From Bacillus sp. WMMC1349 (GTDB lineage: Bacteria; Bacillota; Bacilli; Bacillales; Bacillaceae), in the NCBI RefSeq assembly GCF_013155385.1, contig NZ_JABJUQ010000007.1, positions 781,001 through 845,000 of the forward strand: a stretch of DNA of 64,000 nt, given 5' to 3'. This document shows, piece after piece, positions 24,909-35,022 of this stretch. Below the pieces are notes generated by a model. It did no database searches and was not told where the DNA came from. It saw nothing but the letters and a program-made list of their open reading frames with translations. Position numbers and translations under genes: made by a program. Every line of letters begins with the position of its first letter. Position 1 is the stretch's first letter.

Positions 24909-26711
24909 ATGCAGATCTCGTTTTTTAATGGGGTTTCTGGTGATATCGAAGCGAAAAAACTGCCCGATTCTTACATTGAAATGTCTTTTTTAAAGACTGA
25001 ACTGAAAAATGCAGATAAAAAATCCGATCAAATCGTCTCAGATCTAAAAAAGAATATGGATGCAATCATCAATCGAGTGAGCGACATCGTTGATCTTGAT
25101 AAATGGACTGACCACAATTACACAGTGGAGATGTCAAAGGCACAAACAACTCGGAAAAATGCAATTGATGCTGTAGACGATCTGGATAAATCTTTGACAG
25201 GCGAATACACACAAGCATTGGCTGAAGCTGAAAGTGTCTCCAAAAAATACGAAGCATTGATGGAAGCCACAAGTAATGGAAAAAGCGCTTCTCCTATGTA
25301 TTTTGATAAGAAGGCTTTTCACTCGAATAAGTTATATAAAGAAGCAATCAAAACCGACAAACAAGCGACTACATATATTAATGCGAAAAAAGAGCAAGCA
25401 GAAGCCCGCAGAATTGCAGAGTTGCAAGAGAAGCTTGCAAACGTATCTGACCCTGATGAATATGTTAAAATGGCTAAAGAAATTGGTTATAACAACCTTT
25501 CACCAGAACAACAGGAACGTTTAACAGAAATTAAAGAAGATAAGGAATTTTGGGATAATCCGTTTTTAGGCACTTTAAATAAAGCAGGAGATATGGTAGT
25601 CGGTTCAGCTAGCGAAGCATTTGAGGCTGGTAAAAGCATTGCTAGCGATGTTGGCGAATCATTGGAGAATGGGTTACACACGATAGCCCATCCGATAGAA
25701 ACGATGGAAAATGTCAGAGATGGCTTACATGCGATTGGTGAAGAGATAGATAATGCGGCTTCTGCAGTTTGGGACAAAGTATCTCATCCAAAGGAAATAC
25801 TTAATGCAACGTGGGACAATATAACCCATCCAATGGAAACATTAGAAGGGATTGGTGAGGGAATTAAAAACGTTGCTAGTGATACAGTTGATGGAGTTCT
25901 TTACACTGTCAATCATCCATTTGAAACTATAGCAGGGGTCTCACATGTGGTATCTCATCCTGTAGACACATTGAATATCATGAAAAAAGGAATTGCCGAT
26001 TCTTTTGAGAGAGATGTCATAAACGGGGATGCAAAAAGTAGAGCGAAATGGTTCATGTATGCTACAGGAACAGTTGCAACATCTGTTGTTGGAACAAAAG
26101 GTGTAGACAAGCTGGGGAAAGCTGCAAAGCTTGGGAAACTCGGTAATACTGGAACTAAAATCTACAAGTTTTCAAAAAAAGTAAAAGATAAAACGATTAG
26201 ATTACCGAAGAAAGCTGTTAAAAAAGGTGTAGAACATTTCAATAAAACCAAGCAAAGGGTTAAAAACGGGATACGAATGTACAACCCATTTGAATCACAG
26301 GTTGAATTTGCAGGCGTAGGGGAAGTTCCTTTTAATGTTCTTGATGGAGAGAATAAAAGAGATTCATTAATACAGAGAATTGAAGAACTTCCGAAATTAG
26401 ATAAAGGGAAGGTTATTGTTAATCCAAATGGTAAGTTTGAAAATGCCCCTTATCATGGAAAAACAAGTAATTCAGTAAAAAGTAAAGCTCCAATTGATGG
26501 CCAAGCAGCTCTGAATAATTCTGTATCTATTGGTCCAAATACAAACCGTAGGGTAGGAATTAGTCATGGAGAGATAGTAATCCTAGACCAAACAAATCCT
26601 GGAGTATTTCATGGACATGTACGTTCATGGAATGAACTTAATCCACAAATGCAAAGTGCTTTAAGAAAAGCCAAACTAGTAAATAAAAAAGGAAAGATTA
26701 TTGGTGATTAA
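24909..26711 (+). CDS. LXG-type polymorphic toxin, 5'-truncated
   Basis: A T7SS-type LXG toxin of the YxiD/YeeF kind. LXG sequence is readable from about 24801 (GVADLGDDFTGKGADNIKEF) but the in-frame codons back to TGA at 24774 hold no start; the first usable ATG is 24909, without a ribosome site. About 35 N-terminal residues plus 35 more upstream of ATG are therefore lost. Then come a coiled region, an HP-x-ET repeat region (residues about 255-355), and a C-terminal toxin domain with RRVGISHGEIVILDQTNPGV and FHGHVRSWNEL, which resembles polymorphic toxin type 17 (tentative, possibly an RNase). Without its N-terminus, export is doubtful. An immunity candidate follows. Confidence 0.75.
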   Translation: MQISFFNGVSGDIEAKKLPDSYIEMSFLKTELKNADKKSDQIVSDLKKNMDAIINRVSDIVDLDKWTDHNYTVEMSKAQTTRKNAIDAVDDLDKSLTGEYTQALAEAESVSKKYEALMEATSNGKSASPMYFDKKAFHSNKLYKEAIKTDKQATTYINAKKEQAEARRIAELQEKLANVSDPDEYVKMAKEIGYNNLSPEQQERLTEIKEDKEFWDNPFLGTLNKAGDMVVGSASEAFEAGKSIASDVGESLENGLHTIAHPIETMENVRDGLHAIGEEIDNAASAVWDKVSHPKEILNATWDNITHPMETLEGIGEGIKNVASDTVDGVLYTVNHPFETIAGVSHVVSHPVDTLNIMKKGIADSFERDVINGDAKSRAKWFMYATGTVATSVVGTKGVDKLGKAAKLGKLGNTGTKIYKFSKKVKDKTIRLPKKAVKKGVEHFNKTKQRVKNGIRMYNPFESQVEFAGVGEVPFNVLDGENKRDSLIQRIEELPKLDKGKVIVNPNGKFENAPYHGKTSNSVKSKAPIDGQAALNNSVSIGPNTNRRVGISHGEIVILDQTNPGVFHGHVRSWNELNPQMQSALRKAKLVNKKGKIIGD

Positions 26712-26713
26712 TT

Positions 26714-27259
26714 ATGAATATTAATTTTATAATTGATAGTAAAAATAAAATTGTAATAAGTTGTGAAAGTGATTTAACTGCTTTTTCAGAAGTTTCCGTT
26801 TGGTTGATAAATGAAAATAATGTGGTTTGCAAGTTAGGAAATGACATTTTATTAGAAATTTTATCTTCCTTAAACAATATATTATTAAGAGTCATTAAAG
26901 AAGAACATGCTTTTTATGAACCTGATAGTGTAGGTTACAACTGGAATAAGTGGATTTATAGCCTTCCTGAAGAGCCTGAAGAGGGTGAAGAAGAAGTGGA
27001 CGTATATAGTGATTATTGGATATGGTCGACTAAGAAAACAGGAACATGGTTATATAAGTACGATGAGAAAGATATCGTTTTGGAAATAAGTCCGATTTAT
27101 AGATGGCATTTTGAAGAACCCGAAAATAATTTAGATTATGTTTCGTTTAAAGAATTTATTAATGACTATAAAGTTATTCTAAGAAAAAAAATTGATTTTA
27201 AAATAGCAAAAGATTGGCAAGCTGAATGTCAAAGATATATGGAATTAATTAAAAAATGA
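26714..27259 (+). CDS. Probable immunity protein of the LXG toxin
   Basis: A 181-aa acidic soluble protein starting 2 bases after the toxin stop. Visible stretches are VISCESDLTAFSEVSVWLIN, NKWIYSLPEEPEEGEEEVDV and YWIWSTKKTGTWLYKYDEKD. I do not recognise the family by name; the immunity role rests on position directly after a toxin C-terminal domain, the small size and the acidity, which are usual for such partners. No ribosome site is obvious, suggesting translational coupling. Confidence 0.65.
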   Translation: MNINFIIDSKNKIVISCESDLTAFSEVSVWLINENNVVCKLGNDILLEILSSLNNILLRVIKEEHAFYEPDSVGYNWNKWIYSLPEEPEEGEEEVDVYSDYWIWSTKKTGTWLYKYDEKDIVLEISPIYRWHFEEPENNLDYVSFKEFINDYKVILRKKIDFKIAKDWQAECQRYMELIKK

Positions 27260-27298
27260 AAGTAAAGTAGATTGACTTTTCCATTCAAAGTTTCTTAC

Positions 27299-27326
27299 AG
27301 CCCCTTTTCACATAGGGCCTTTTCTA
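27299..27326. terminator. Weak convergent terminator
   Basis: AGCCCCTTTTCACATAGGGCC then TTTTCTATTT, between the immunity gene and the minus-strand endolysin relic. Confidence 0.3.
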
Positions 27327-28251
27327 TTTAAAAAGCTCTGTCCAAGTAACCCTCCCAACAATCCCATCCACAGCCAGACCATTCGCCCTTTGAAAAGCTC
27401 TCACAGCCTTCTCAAGTCCATGACCAAAGATAGAATCCAGACCATTCACATCATATCCCTTACAGATCAACAATGCTTGAAGAATCCAAGTGATATTTCC
27501 TTTTGCTCCTTTACGGACATTTACGACAGCCGCATGAGTTTTCGGTCCCCAGACCCCATCAACGACAAGACCGGCATGAAATTGCTTATTTAATTCGGTC
27601 TGGAAGCCCTTAAGCAAGGCTTTATATGTTTCAGGCCCTTGATAACCGTCTACTTTAATATTGAGCTTATATCGTTTATTTAAGGTGCTCTGAATGGTTC
27701 TGAGAATCGCACGACCACCACTGGAAGATGATTTCTTTGACGACGGCTTTTTATCTGATGTAGGAACCGCTGGTGTTGCGTTGTTTACTGTTGATACGAG
27801 GACTGGACGTTTACCAGCTTGTAATTGGCTCAAACTTAAACCGCCCATCATCTCTAAATGTGGGTAATCTTTAAAGCTCCTCCAATCCCCTTCCCCATGC
27901 AAATCCTAAAACTTTTGCAATTTGAGCGACTCTTTTCCATTTGGAATTAACAGTCCAGATTGCTGTTTTGCCATCTGAGGATAATAAAACATAATCTACG
28001 GCTAAACCGTAATTGTGGTTAGACTGTCCAGCTCTAGCATGAGTCACAATCTTCCCTGGCACAGTACGTCCTTTCGCATACAGCTTATTTTGTTCCGAAA
28101 AAGAACGATAGCCAGATGTCACCTGTACATAAATGTTCTCTTTATATGCCCTTTTGATGACTTCGATCGCTGTTTCTTTTACTACCGGATGGATTCCAGA
28201 TCCCATATTTCGAACAGAACGATCAATCAAGTTTTCTAGTGATACCGTCAT
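27324..28251 (-). pseudogene. Phage endolysin (M15 peptidase with peptidoglycan-binding domains), frameshifted
   Basis: The N-terminal half (28251-27871) is an M15/VanY-type L-alanyl-D-glutamate peptidase: VTSGYRSFSEQNKLYAKGRT and GQSNHNYGLAVDY carry the zinc and catalytic residues. After LGFAWG the frame is lost. The next frame gives GDWRSFKDYPHLEMMGG and two peptidoglycan-binding repeats (VDGYQGPETYKALL, VDGVWGPKTHAAV, VDGIVGRVTWTELF) to 27324. One extra base in GGGGAAGGGGATT (about 27888-27895) explains it. The intact protein would be about 308 aa. With the holin gene next to it this is a dead prophage lysis cassette. Confidence 0.82.
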
Positions 28252-28312
28252 TGTAAAACACCTCTATTTTTTATTTTCAACCATTAAAAGAGACTGCCAA
28301 CCGGCAGCCCTC

Positions 28313-28576
28313 TCATTTTGTTAATCCGTTTTGTTTTAACACTTCTTTTTGCTGCTTACCTTTCTCAGTCACATAGTTGTTTTTATACCAAGCGACAACC
28401 GCCGTAACGATCGTAAACACAGTAGAGCCGACCAAATACAAAGCATCTGCCACCGTGTTGACTTGGTCGTCACTAATCGGCAAAGTACCCTTTCCGAACA
28501 TCATCAAAGTCTGGTTAACGAGTGCAATAAAAAGAAGCACCGTCCGACTGACTGTGCCTTTGTCAACGTTTTTCAT
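28313..28576 (-). CDS. Phage holin, SPP1-type
   Basis: An 87-aa membrane protein with two hydrophobic segments ([17 protein letters not shown] and [19 protein letters not shown]) and a basic tail [19 protein letters not shown], the pattern of SPP1/XhlB-type holins that release endolysin. Strong GGAGGA lies before ATG 28576. The endolysin downstream is frameshifted, so the cassette is probably non-functional. No capsid, tail or integrase genes are present. Confidence 0.82.
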   Translation of the reverse strand: MKNVDKGTVSRTVLLFIALVNQTLMMFGKGTLPISDDQVNTVADALYLVGSTVFTIVTAVVAWYKNNYVTEKGKQQKEVLKQNGLTK

Positions 28577-28875
28577 ATGATGTTTCCTCCTTATTTTTGA
28601 ATAAAGTTAATAAAAAAGCCGTCTACTGCGCTCTCCCCGTACCCTGACTTTAATGAAATGATCACAAGCCGTCATACTGCTGATCCCTACCGCTACATAG
28701 TCAGAATAAACCATATCAAATAGTCTCCGAATCTGCCTGCAGAAATAATGTCACTGCAATCAACATTAATAAACGACTCCTATCATAGATTAACTGTACA
28801 TGAGTGTTGGGAAAATTCCCGCTTTTCGGGAAAACAAACAGAAATCGTTTATAGGAACTGTCTTTGTAGAATCTA
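28577..28875. other. Intergenic stretch, possible end of the prophage remnant
   Basis: No convincing gene. On the minus strand about 28617-28710 reads DYVAVGISSMTACDHFIKV to a stop, coding-like but unassigned; it may be another phage-gene end. Confidence 0.3.
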
Positions 28876-30265
<1,390 letters not shown>

Positions 30266-30354
30266 AATAGTCAGCTCCTTTTATTGACTGCATATCACCC
30301 CATTGTTTCTCTTATTTTATATAATAGAGGTAGAGAATAAATGGGGTGAATAAT

Positions 30355-31122
30355 ATGCAATTGGAAGAACTAATGAACAAGTACTACAAAAAATTAAATG
30401 AAAATGATTTTCATATTTTAAAGTACATTTTGAATCATAAGGATAGTTGTTATAAGTTAGGGATTCATGACTTAGCCCAAAAATGTAATGTGTCCAGAAC
30501 CTCAATTTTAAGACTTTCGCAAAAGCTTGAGTTTAGTGGATATAGTGAATTTCGAGTCTTTCTAAAATGGGAGGCTGAAAAATGGGGAGATCAACAAAAA
30601 GTTTCCAACTCTTTCGCAGGGCTCATGAGGGATATGGAAGCAAGTCTAAAATATTTAAAAAATACGGATATGCAAAACATATGTAAACTCATTGATGAGG
30701 CTGACCGTATTTTTGTGTATGGTTCAGGAACAGCTCAAACGTCTTGCGCTAATGAACTGCAGCGAATGTTTGTTGCTAGACACCGCTACTTAACGGTGAT
30801 CAAAGATAAAATTGAATTCGATTTAATGGTACCTGATTTCAAAAATTCTGATCTTATTATTATTATTTCGCTTTCCGGGGAAACGCCATCACTAATTCCA
30901 CAAGCGCAAACACTGTCTGCAAAAGGAATTCCATTTATCTCAGTAACCAATTTAAAAAATAATTTTCTTGCCCAATTAACACCTTACAATCTCTATGCTA
31001 CAAGCCGGGCAGTGACTGTTTATCAAGGGGTAGAATTGACTGCTTTTGCGCCTTTTTTTCTCGTTGGGGAAGCGTTGTTCCGCAGTTATATTGATTATGT
31101 TGATCAAAAAAAATCACAGTAA
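30355..31122 (+). CDS. malR: RpiR-family activator of the maltose genes
   Basis: A 255-aa regulator. The N-terminal HTH (about 1-75) includes IHDLAQKCNVSRTSILRLSQ, and the C-terminal SIS sugar-phosphate domain (about 105-235) includes DRIFVYGSGTAQTSCANELQ and IIISLSGETPSLIP. It corresponds to GlvR/MalR (YfiA), which activates malA-malR-malP with maltose. ATG 30355 is chosen; GGGGTGA is the ribosome site and GTG 30346 lies within it. Confidence 0.92.
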   Translation: MQLEELMNKYYKKLNENDFHILKYILNHKDSCYKLGIHDLAQKCNVSRTSILRLSQKLEFSGYSEFRVFLKWEAEKWGDQQKVSNSFAGLMRDMEASLKYLKNTDMQNICKLIDEADRIFVYGSGTAQTSCANELQRMFVARHRYLTVIKDKIEFDLMVPDFKNSDLIIIISLSGETPSLIPQAQTLSAKGIPFISVTNLKNNFLAQLTPYNLYATSRAVTVYQGVELTAFAPFFLVGEALFRSYIDYVDQKKSQ

Positions 31123-31140
31123 TAGGGGGTTTTCATATTG

Positions 31141-32724
31141 ATGCAAAAAGTCCAACGGTTTGGAAGTGCGATGTTTGTACCGGTGTTACTGTTTGCTTTT
31201 GCCGGTATTGTTGTAGGGCTCAGTACATTATTTAAAAATGAGCTGCTGATGGGGGAAATAGCTCAAAAGGATACGTTATGGTACCAGTTTTGGTACATCA
31301 TTGAAGAAGGAGGCTGGACCGTTTTTAGGCAGATGCCTTTGTTATTTGCAGTTGGGATTCCAATTGCATTGGCAAAAAAAGCACAAGCGCGCGCATGTCT
31401 GGAAGCGCTTACGACATATTTGACCTTTAACTATTTTGTCGGTGCTATTTTAACTGTCTGGGGCGATTTTTTCGGTGTGGACATGAGTCAAGAAGTCGGC
31501 GGAACAAGTGGATTGGCAGAAATTGCGGGCATCAAAACGCTTGATACGAACATCATTGGTGCGATTTTGATTTCTTCACTTGTTGTCTATCTCCACAATC
31601 GTTATTTTGAAAAGAAACTGCCCGACTTTTTGGGGATTTTTCAAGGCTCATCATATGTTGTCATTATTTCATTTTTTGTTATGCTTCCGGTTGCTTTGGC
31701 AACAGCGTATATTTGGCCTATGGTTCAGGGAGGCATTGCTTCTTTACAAACTTTTTTAGTCGCATCAGGCGCATTCGGTGTCTGGGTTTATACGTTTTTG
31801 GAGCGGATTTTAATTCCAACGGGATTGCACCATTTTATTTATACTCCATTCCTTTTCGGCCCGGCTGTTGTTGAAGGTGGTATTGTGACCAATTGGGCAC
31901 AACATTTAAGCGAGTATGCTGCAAGCTCACAGCCATTAAAGGAACTGTTTCCGCAAGGTGGTTTTGCACTTCATGGAAACTCTAAGATCTTTGGTGTTTT
32001 AGGGATTGCCCTAGCCATTTATGTAACAGCTAAAAAAGAAAAGAAGAAAATCGTCGCAGGTTTGTTAATTCCGATTACACTGACAGCGATGGTTGCAGGT
32101 ATCACTGAACCGATTGAGTTCACGTTCTTATTCATCTCACCTTTGCTGTTTTTGGTCCATAGTTTGTTAGCGGCTACAATGGCAACATTCATGTATATGG
32201 CGGGAGTTGTCGGCAATATGGGCGGAGGCTTAATCGAGATTTTAACACTGAACTGGATTCCGCTCTTTCACCAGCATGGCAGCACATATCTTTTTCAAAT
32301 ATTAATCGGTTTCTCCTTTACAGCTATATACTTCTTTGTCTTCAGATTTTTAATTATGAAAATGAATATTGCAACACCAGGTCGTGAAAAAGATGAACAA
32401 CAAGAAACAAAGTTTTATACAAAAAAAGATTTCAAGGAGAAGAAGGAATCAGAAAAAGAAGTTTCTGCAGGAAGAGAAGTGGAAGAGGATCAGGCAGTCC
32501 TTTGCATCCGTGCGCTTGGCGGAAAAGAAAATATCGCAGAAGTAACCAATTGTGCAACAAGACTTCGGGTCAGTGTTTATGATGAATCAAAAGTGGCACC
32601 AGACAGCACATTTAAATCTTTTGGTGTCCATGGTGTAGTCAGGAATGGAAAAGCTCTTCAGATCATTATCGGTCTGTCGGTTCCGCAAGTGCGAGAAAGA
32701 GTTGAAAATCTGCTAGACAGTTAA
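31141..32724 (+). CDS. malP: Maltose-specific PTS EIICB permease
   Basis: A 527-aa fused EIIC-EIIB of the glucose/alpha-glucoside family, equal in length to B. subtilis MalP. The EIIC part (about 1-420, ten or so membrane segments) includes LIPTGLHHFIYTPF and GITEPIEFTFLF. After a charged linker the EIIB domain has the phosphocysteine near residue 471 in VTNCATRLRV. There is no EIIA domain; a general EIIA(Glc) must serve. GGGGG precedes ATG 31141. Confidence 0.94.
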   Translation: MQKVQRFGSAMFVPVLLFAFAGIVVGLSTLFKNELLMGEIAQKDTLWYQFWYIIEEGGWTVFRQMPLLFAVGIPIALAKKAQARACLEALTTYLTFNYFVGAILTVWGDFFGVDMSQEVGGTSGLAEIAGIKTLDTNIIGAILISSLVVYLHNRYFEKKLPDFLGIFQGSSYVVIISFFVMLPVALATAYIWPMVQGGIASLQTFLVASGAFGVWVYTFLERILIPTGLHHFIYTPFLFGPAVVEGGIVTNWAQHLSEYAASSQPLKELFPQGGFALHGNSKIFGVLGIALAIYVTAKKEKKKIVAGLLIPITLTAMVAGITEPIEFTFLFISPLLFLVHSLLAATMATFMYMAGVVGNMGGGLIEILTLNWIPLFHQHGSTYLFQILIGFSFTAIYFFVFRFLIMKMNIATPGREKDEQQETKFYTKKDFKEKKESEKEVSAGREVEEDQAVLCIRALGGKENIAEVTNCATRLRVSVYDESKVAPDSTFKSFGVHGVVRNGKALQIIIGLSVPQVRERVENLLDS

Positions 32725-32749
32725 AGCGTTTCAGTCAATCAAAAATGAA

Positions 32750-32785
32750 AGCTGCCTTTTGCTTAATGAAGGCAGCTGTTTTGAA
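32750..32785 (+). terminator. Terminator of the maltose operon
   Basis: AGCTGCCTT - TTGCTTAATG - AAGGCAGCT then TTTTGAATTT. Beyond it, to 33036, I see no gene. Confidence 0.85.
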
Positions 32786-33036
32786 TTTCTGTTTGATGCG
32801 GACAAAATTAAATTCCATTGTCCAACTTCCAAGTTTTTTGTTAGAATATTACAAATCATGTTGTGCTGGATATTTCTTTCATGGATTTGTTCCTCCGCAA
32901 TCCTCGCTAAACTGCATTCCCGTTATTTAAAATTCGAAAGATGTTAAATAAATATAGTGAAAATAGCCTTTATTAAAATCGTTTTATTAATAAATTTAGA
33001 AAGATAACGAACAACACTGGCTGAACTGGAGGTTTA

Positions 33037-33523
33037 GTGATTTTGAGTCATAAAAAGAGGTATTCTGCAGGAGATCATATTTTTGCAATTTCAGTTGTTT
33101 TTTTGATGTGTGTTTTCATTGTTTCTTGTCCTTTTTTCGTGTTCTATGGAGGATTTAAATTGGTCCTTTTTTCCTAGTGTGTCAATTCATACTAATGATC
33201 CTTTTCATTCAATGTTTATTTTGTTTAAGTTTTTCCTTATCACGGTGTTAATTATCGGGATTTTGGATGCAGTATTTTATCATATTTTATTGAAAAAGCG
33301 AGGTTTATTAAACTTCGTTATTGAGGCTTTGTTGATGTTTTTCTTGTGTTATCTTTATGTGCTCATCTATTCGATGTATTCTGATGAGATTGTCATCAAG
33401 GATAATGGAGTATTTTTAGTATCTTTATTCTTATTTATTTTGTACTTAGCTGTACATGTAATTTATGTTGCGATTAAAAAGGTATATGAAGCAACAATAA
33501 AAAACAGGCAGAAGAAAAACTAG
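33037..33523 (+). pseudogene. Four-helix membrane protein gene, frameshifted
   Basis: GTG 33037 has TGGAGG 5 bases upstream and opens MILSHKKRYSAGDHIFAISV, a first membrane helix, then FYGGFKLVLFS and stop. The second frame, from about 33150, continues NWSFFPSVSIHTNDPFHSMF and three more helices to 33523. Removing one A in GGATTTAAATTGG (about 33155-33161) would join GGF to NWSFFPS, so one base insertion broke a roughly 160-aa gene. Unknown family. The downstream ORF (33110-33523) alone has no ribosome site. Confidence 0.6.
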
Positions 33524-33644
33524 GATAGGACGATCGTCTCCATCCAAATTGCTAACCGCTCTCTTTTGAACATTAAATGTCACGAACTGAGCAGAAATGA
33601 ATATATTGCCATTATTCAGTCGTTCAAAAAAGGGGAGCAAAAGC

Positions 33645-34070
33645 ATGAACAAAAAATATGAAGTTGGTGCACTCATTTTACGGTTTTTCACCGGTCTTAC
33701 TTTTTTACTACATGGAATTTATAAGCTTCAAGGCGGTTTTGACAACACTGTGGAGTTTTTTAACAGCTTTGGAATTCCCGGCTTTCTTGCCTATGTCGTC
33801 GTATTTATTGAATTAGTTGGCGGAGCCCTGATGATACTCGGGGTTGGTACACGGATTGTTGGATTCCTTTTTGCTGTTGTGGTGGTTGGAGCGATCTTCA
33901 CTGTCAAGTTATCAGCCGGATTTATTGGAACTGACGGCAGTATGGGCTACGAATTTGATTTAGCACTGCTTGCAATTGCCATCCATCTCATGCTAAACGG
34001 AAGTCAACTGTTGTCACTTGATAGTTTGTTTCGCCAGAAGCGGAAGGCAAAAACTGTTTCAGAGAGTTAA
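33645..34070 (+). CDS. yfiD: DoxX family membrane protein
   Basis: A 141-aa protein with four membrane helices. VGALILRFFTGLTFLLHG, IPGFLAYVVVFIELVGGALM and GYEFDLALLAIAIHLMLNGS follow B. subtilis YfiD, the DoxX/SURF4 superfamily. Relatives take part in redox or quinone-linked processes; the role here is unknown. ATG 33645 has GGGGAGC upstream; the longer frame from 33597 lacks one. Position between malP and mprF agrees with B. subtilis. Confidence 0.85.
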   Translation: MNKKYEVGALILRFFTGLTFLLHGIYKLQGGFDNTVEFFNSFGIPGFLAYVVVFIELVGGALMILGVGTRIVGFLFAVVVVGAIFTVKLSAGFIGTDGSMGYEFDLALLAIAIHLMLNGSQLLSLDSLFRQKRKAKTVSES

Positions 34071-34202
34071 AATAAAGCGATATGAGCCCCTTTCCTTCGC
34101 AATGATGGAAAGGGTTTGTATTTGTTCGAGTCTAATTACTTTAAAAATTGTGAAATAAGCCATATAATTTCGGAAAGTCATAAAAATAAAGGGGGAACGT
34201 TC

Positions 34203-34784
34203 TTGCAGGTAGCTATCCTATACGCACATCCAAATCCAAACAGCTTTAATGGAGCCATTTTACAACAGGTAATAAAGGCACTTGAGGATAAACAGCATTC
34301 TTATACTGTGATTGATTTATACAAAGACCAGTTTAATCCTGTCCTTGTATTTAATGAGAAGAAAAGGCGGTCTGACCTAAAAAATGATCCTGAAACAGCT
34401 GAATACAGAGAGATTATTAAAAACGCAGATCATCTTATTTTCATTTATCCTTTGTGGTGGGGAGGAGTGCCAGCAATTTTAAAAGGTTTCATTGACCGTG
34501 TATTTGTCGCTGGAGAAGCCTATACATATGAAGGAAAGCTGCCAAAGGGATTGTTAAAGGCACGTTCTGCTTCAGTTTATTATACAGCAGATGCCCCTGG
34601 CTGGTATTTGCGATTCTGGCGGCGTAATGCAGATTGGATCACTGTTAAAGACAACATATTGAAATTTTGCGGAGTAACGAATGTCAGACGATTCTTATTT
34701 CCGAAAGTAAAAGACACTACAGTGGAAAAACGTAAAAAGTGGCTAGATCGAGTGTACCAGTCTGTACTCTACATAGGGAATTGA
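34203..34784 (+). CDS. NAD(P)H-dependent oxidoreductase, flavodoxin-like fold
   Basis: A 193-aa flavoprotein of the KefF/MdaB/NQO1-type quinone reductase family. Flavin-binding stretches are ILYAHPNPNSFNGAIL, then LIFIYPLWWGGVPAILKGFI and DRVFVAGEAYTYEGKLP. It would reduce quinones or related electrophiles with two electrons. TTG 34203 with AAAGGGGGAA upstream is taken as start; the 29 extra codons of the longer frame have no family counterpart. Terminator at 34831-34854. Confidence 0.85.
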   Translation: MQVAILYAHPNPNSFNGAILQQVIKALEDKQHSYTVIDLYKDQFNPVLVFNEKKRRSDLKNDPETAEYREIIKNADHLIFIYPLWWGGVPAILKGFIDRVFVAGEAYTYEGKLPKGLLKARSASVYYTADAPGWYLRFWRRNADWITVKDNILKFCGVTNVRRFLFPKVKDTTVEKRKKWLDRVYQSVLYIGN

Positions 34785-34830
34785 TGAAGGGGAACCTAAC
34801 CTCGCAACTTCATAGTATGTTGAATTAAAA

Positions 34831-34854
34831 ACGCGCATCTGCGCGTTTTTTTTA
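34831..34854 (+). terminator. Intrinsic terminator
   Basis: ACGCGCA - TC - TGCGCGT followed by eight T. Confidence 0.88.
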
Positions 34855-35022
34855 TGACTTTAGTCCCTGTGTGTAACAATTCGTTTGAATTTCTTAATAT
34901 CAGTTTAAATTAATGAATAATGACTTTTTTTGAACGGTCATTTAGAGTAAGATAATGAAGTGTCATCTTTTTACACAAACTATGTTTGATTATCTATTTC
35001 GTAATGTATTGGAAGTGATATC

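Noticed and set aside
32745..32947. Two 61-62-aa ORFs after malP
   Set aside because: They begin inside the malP terminator stem and lack ribosome sites.
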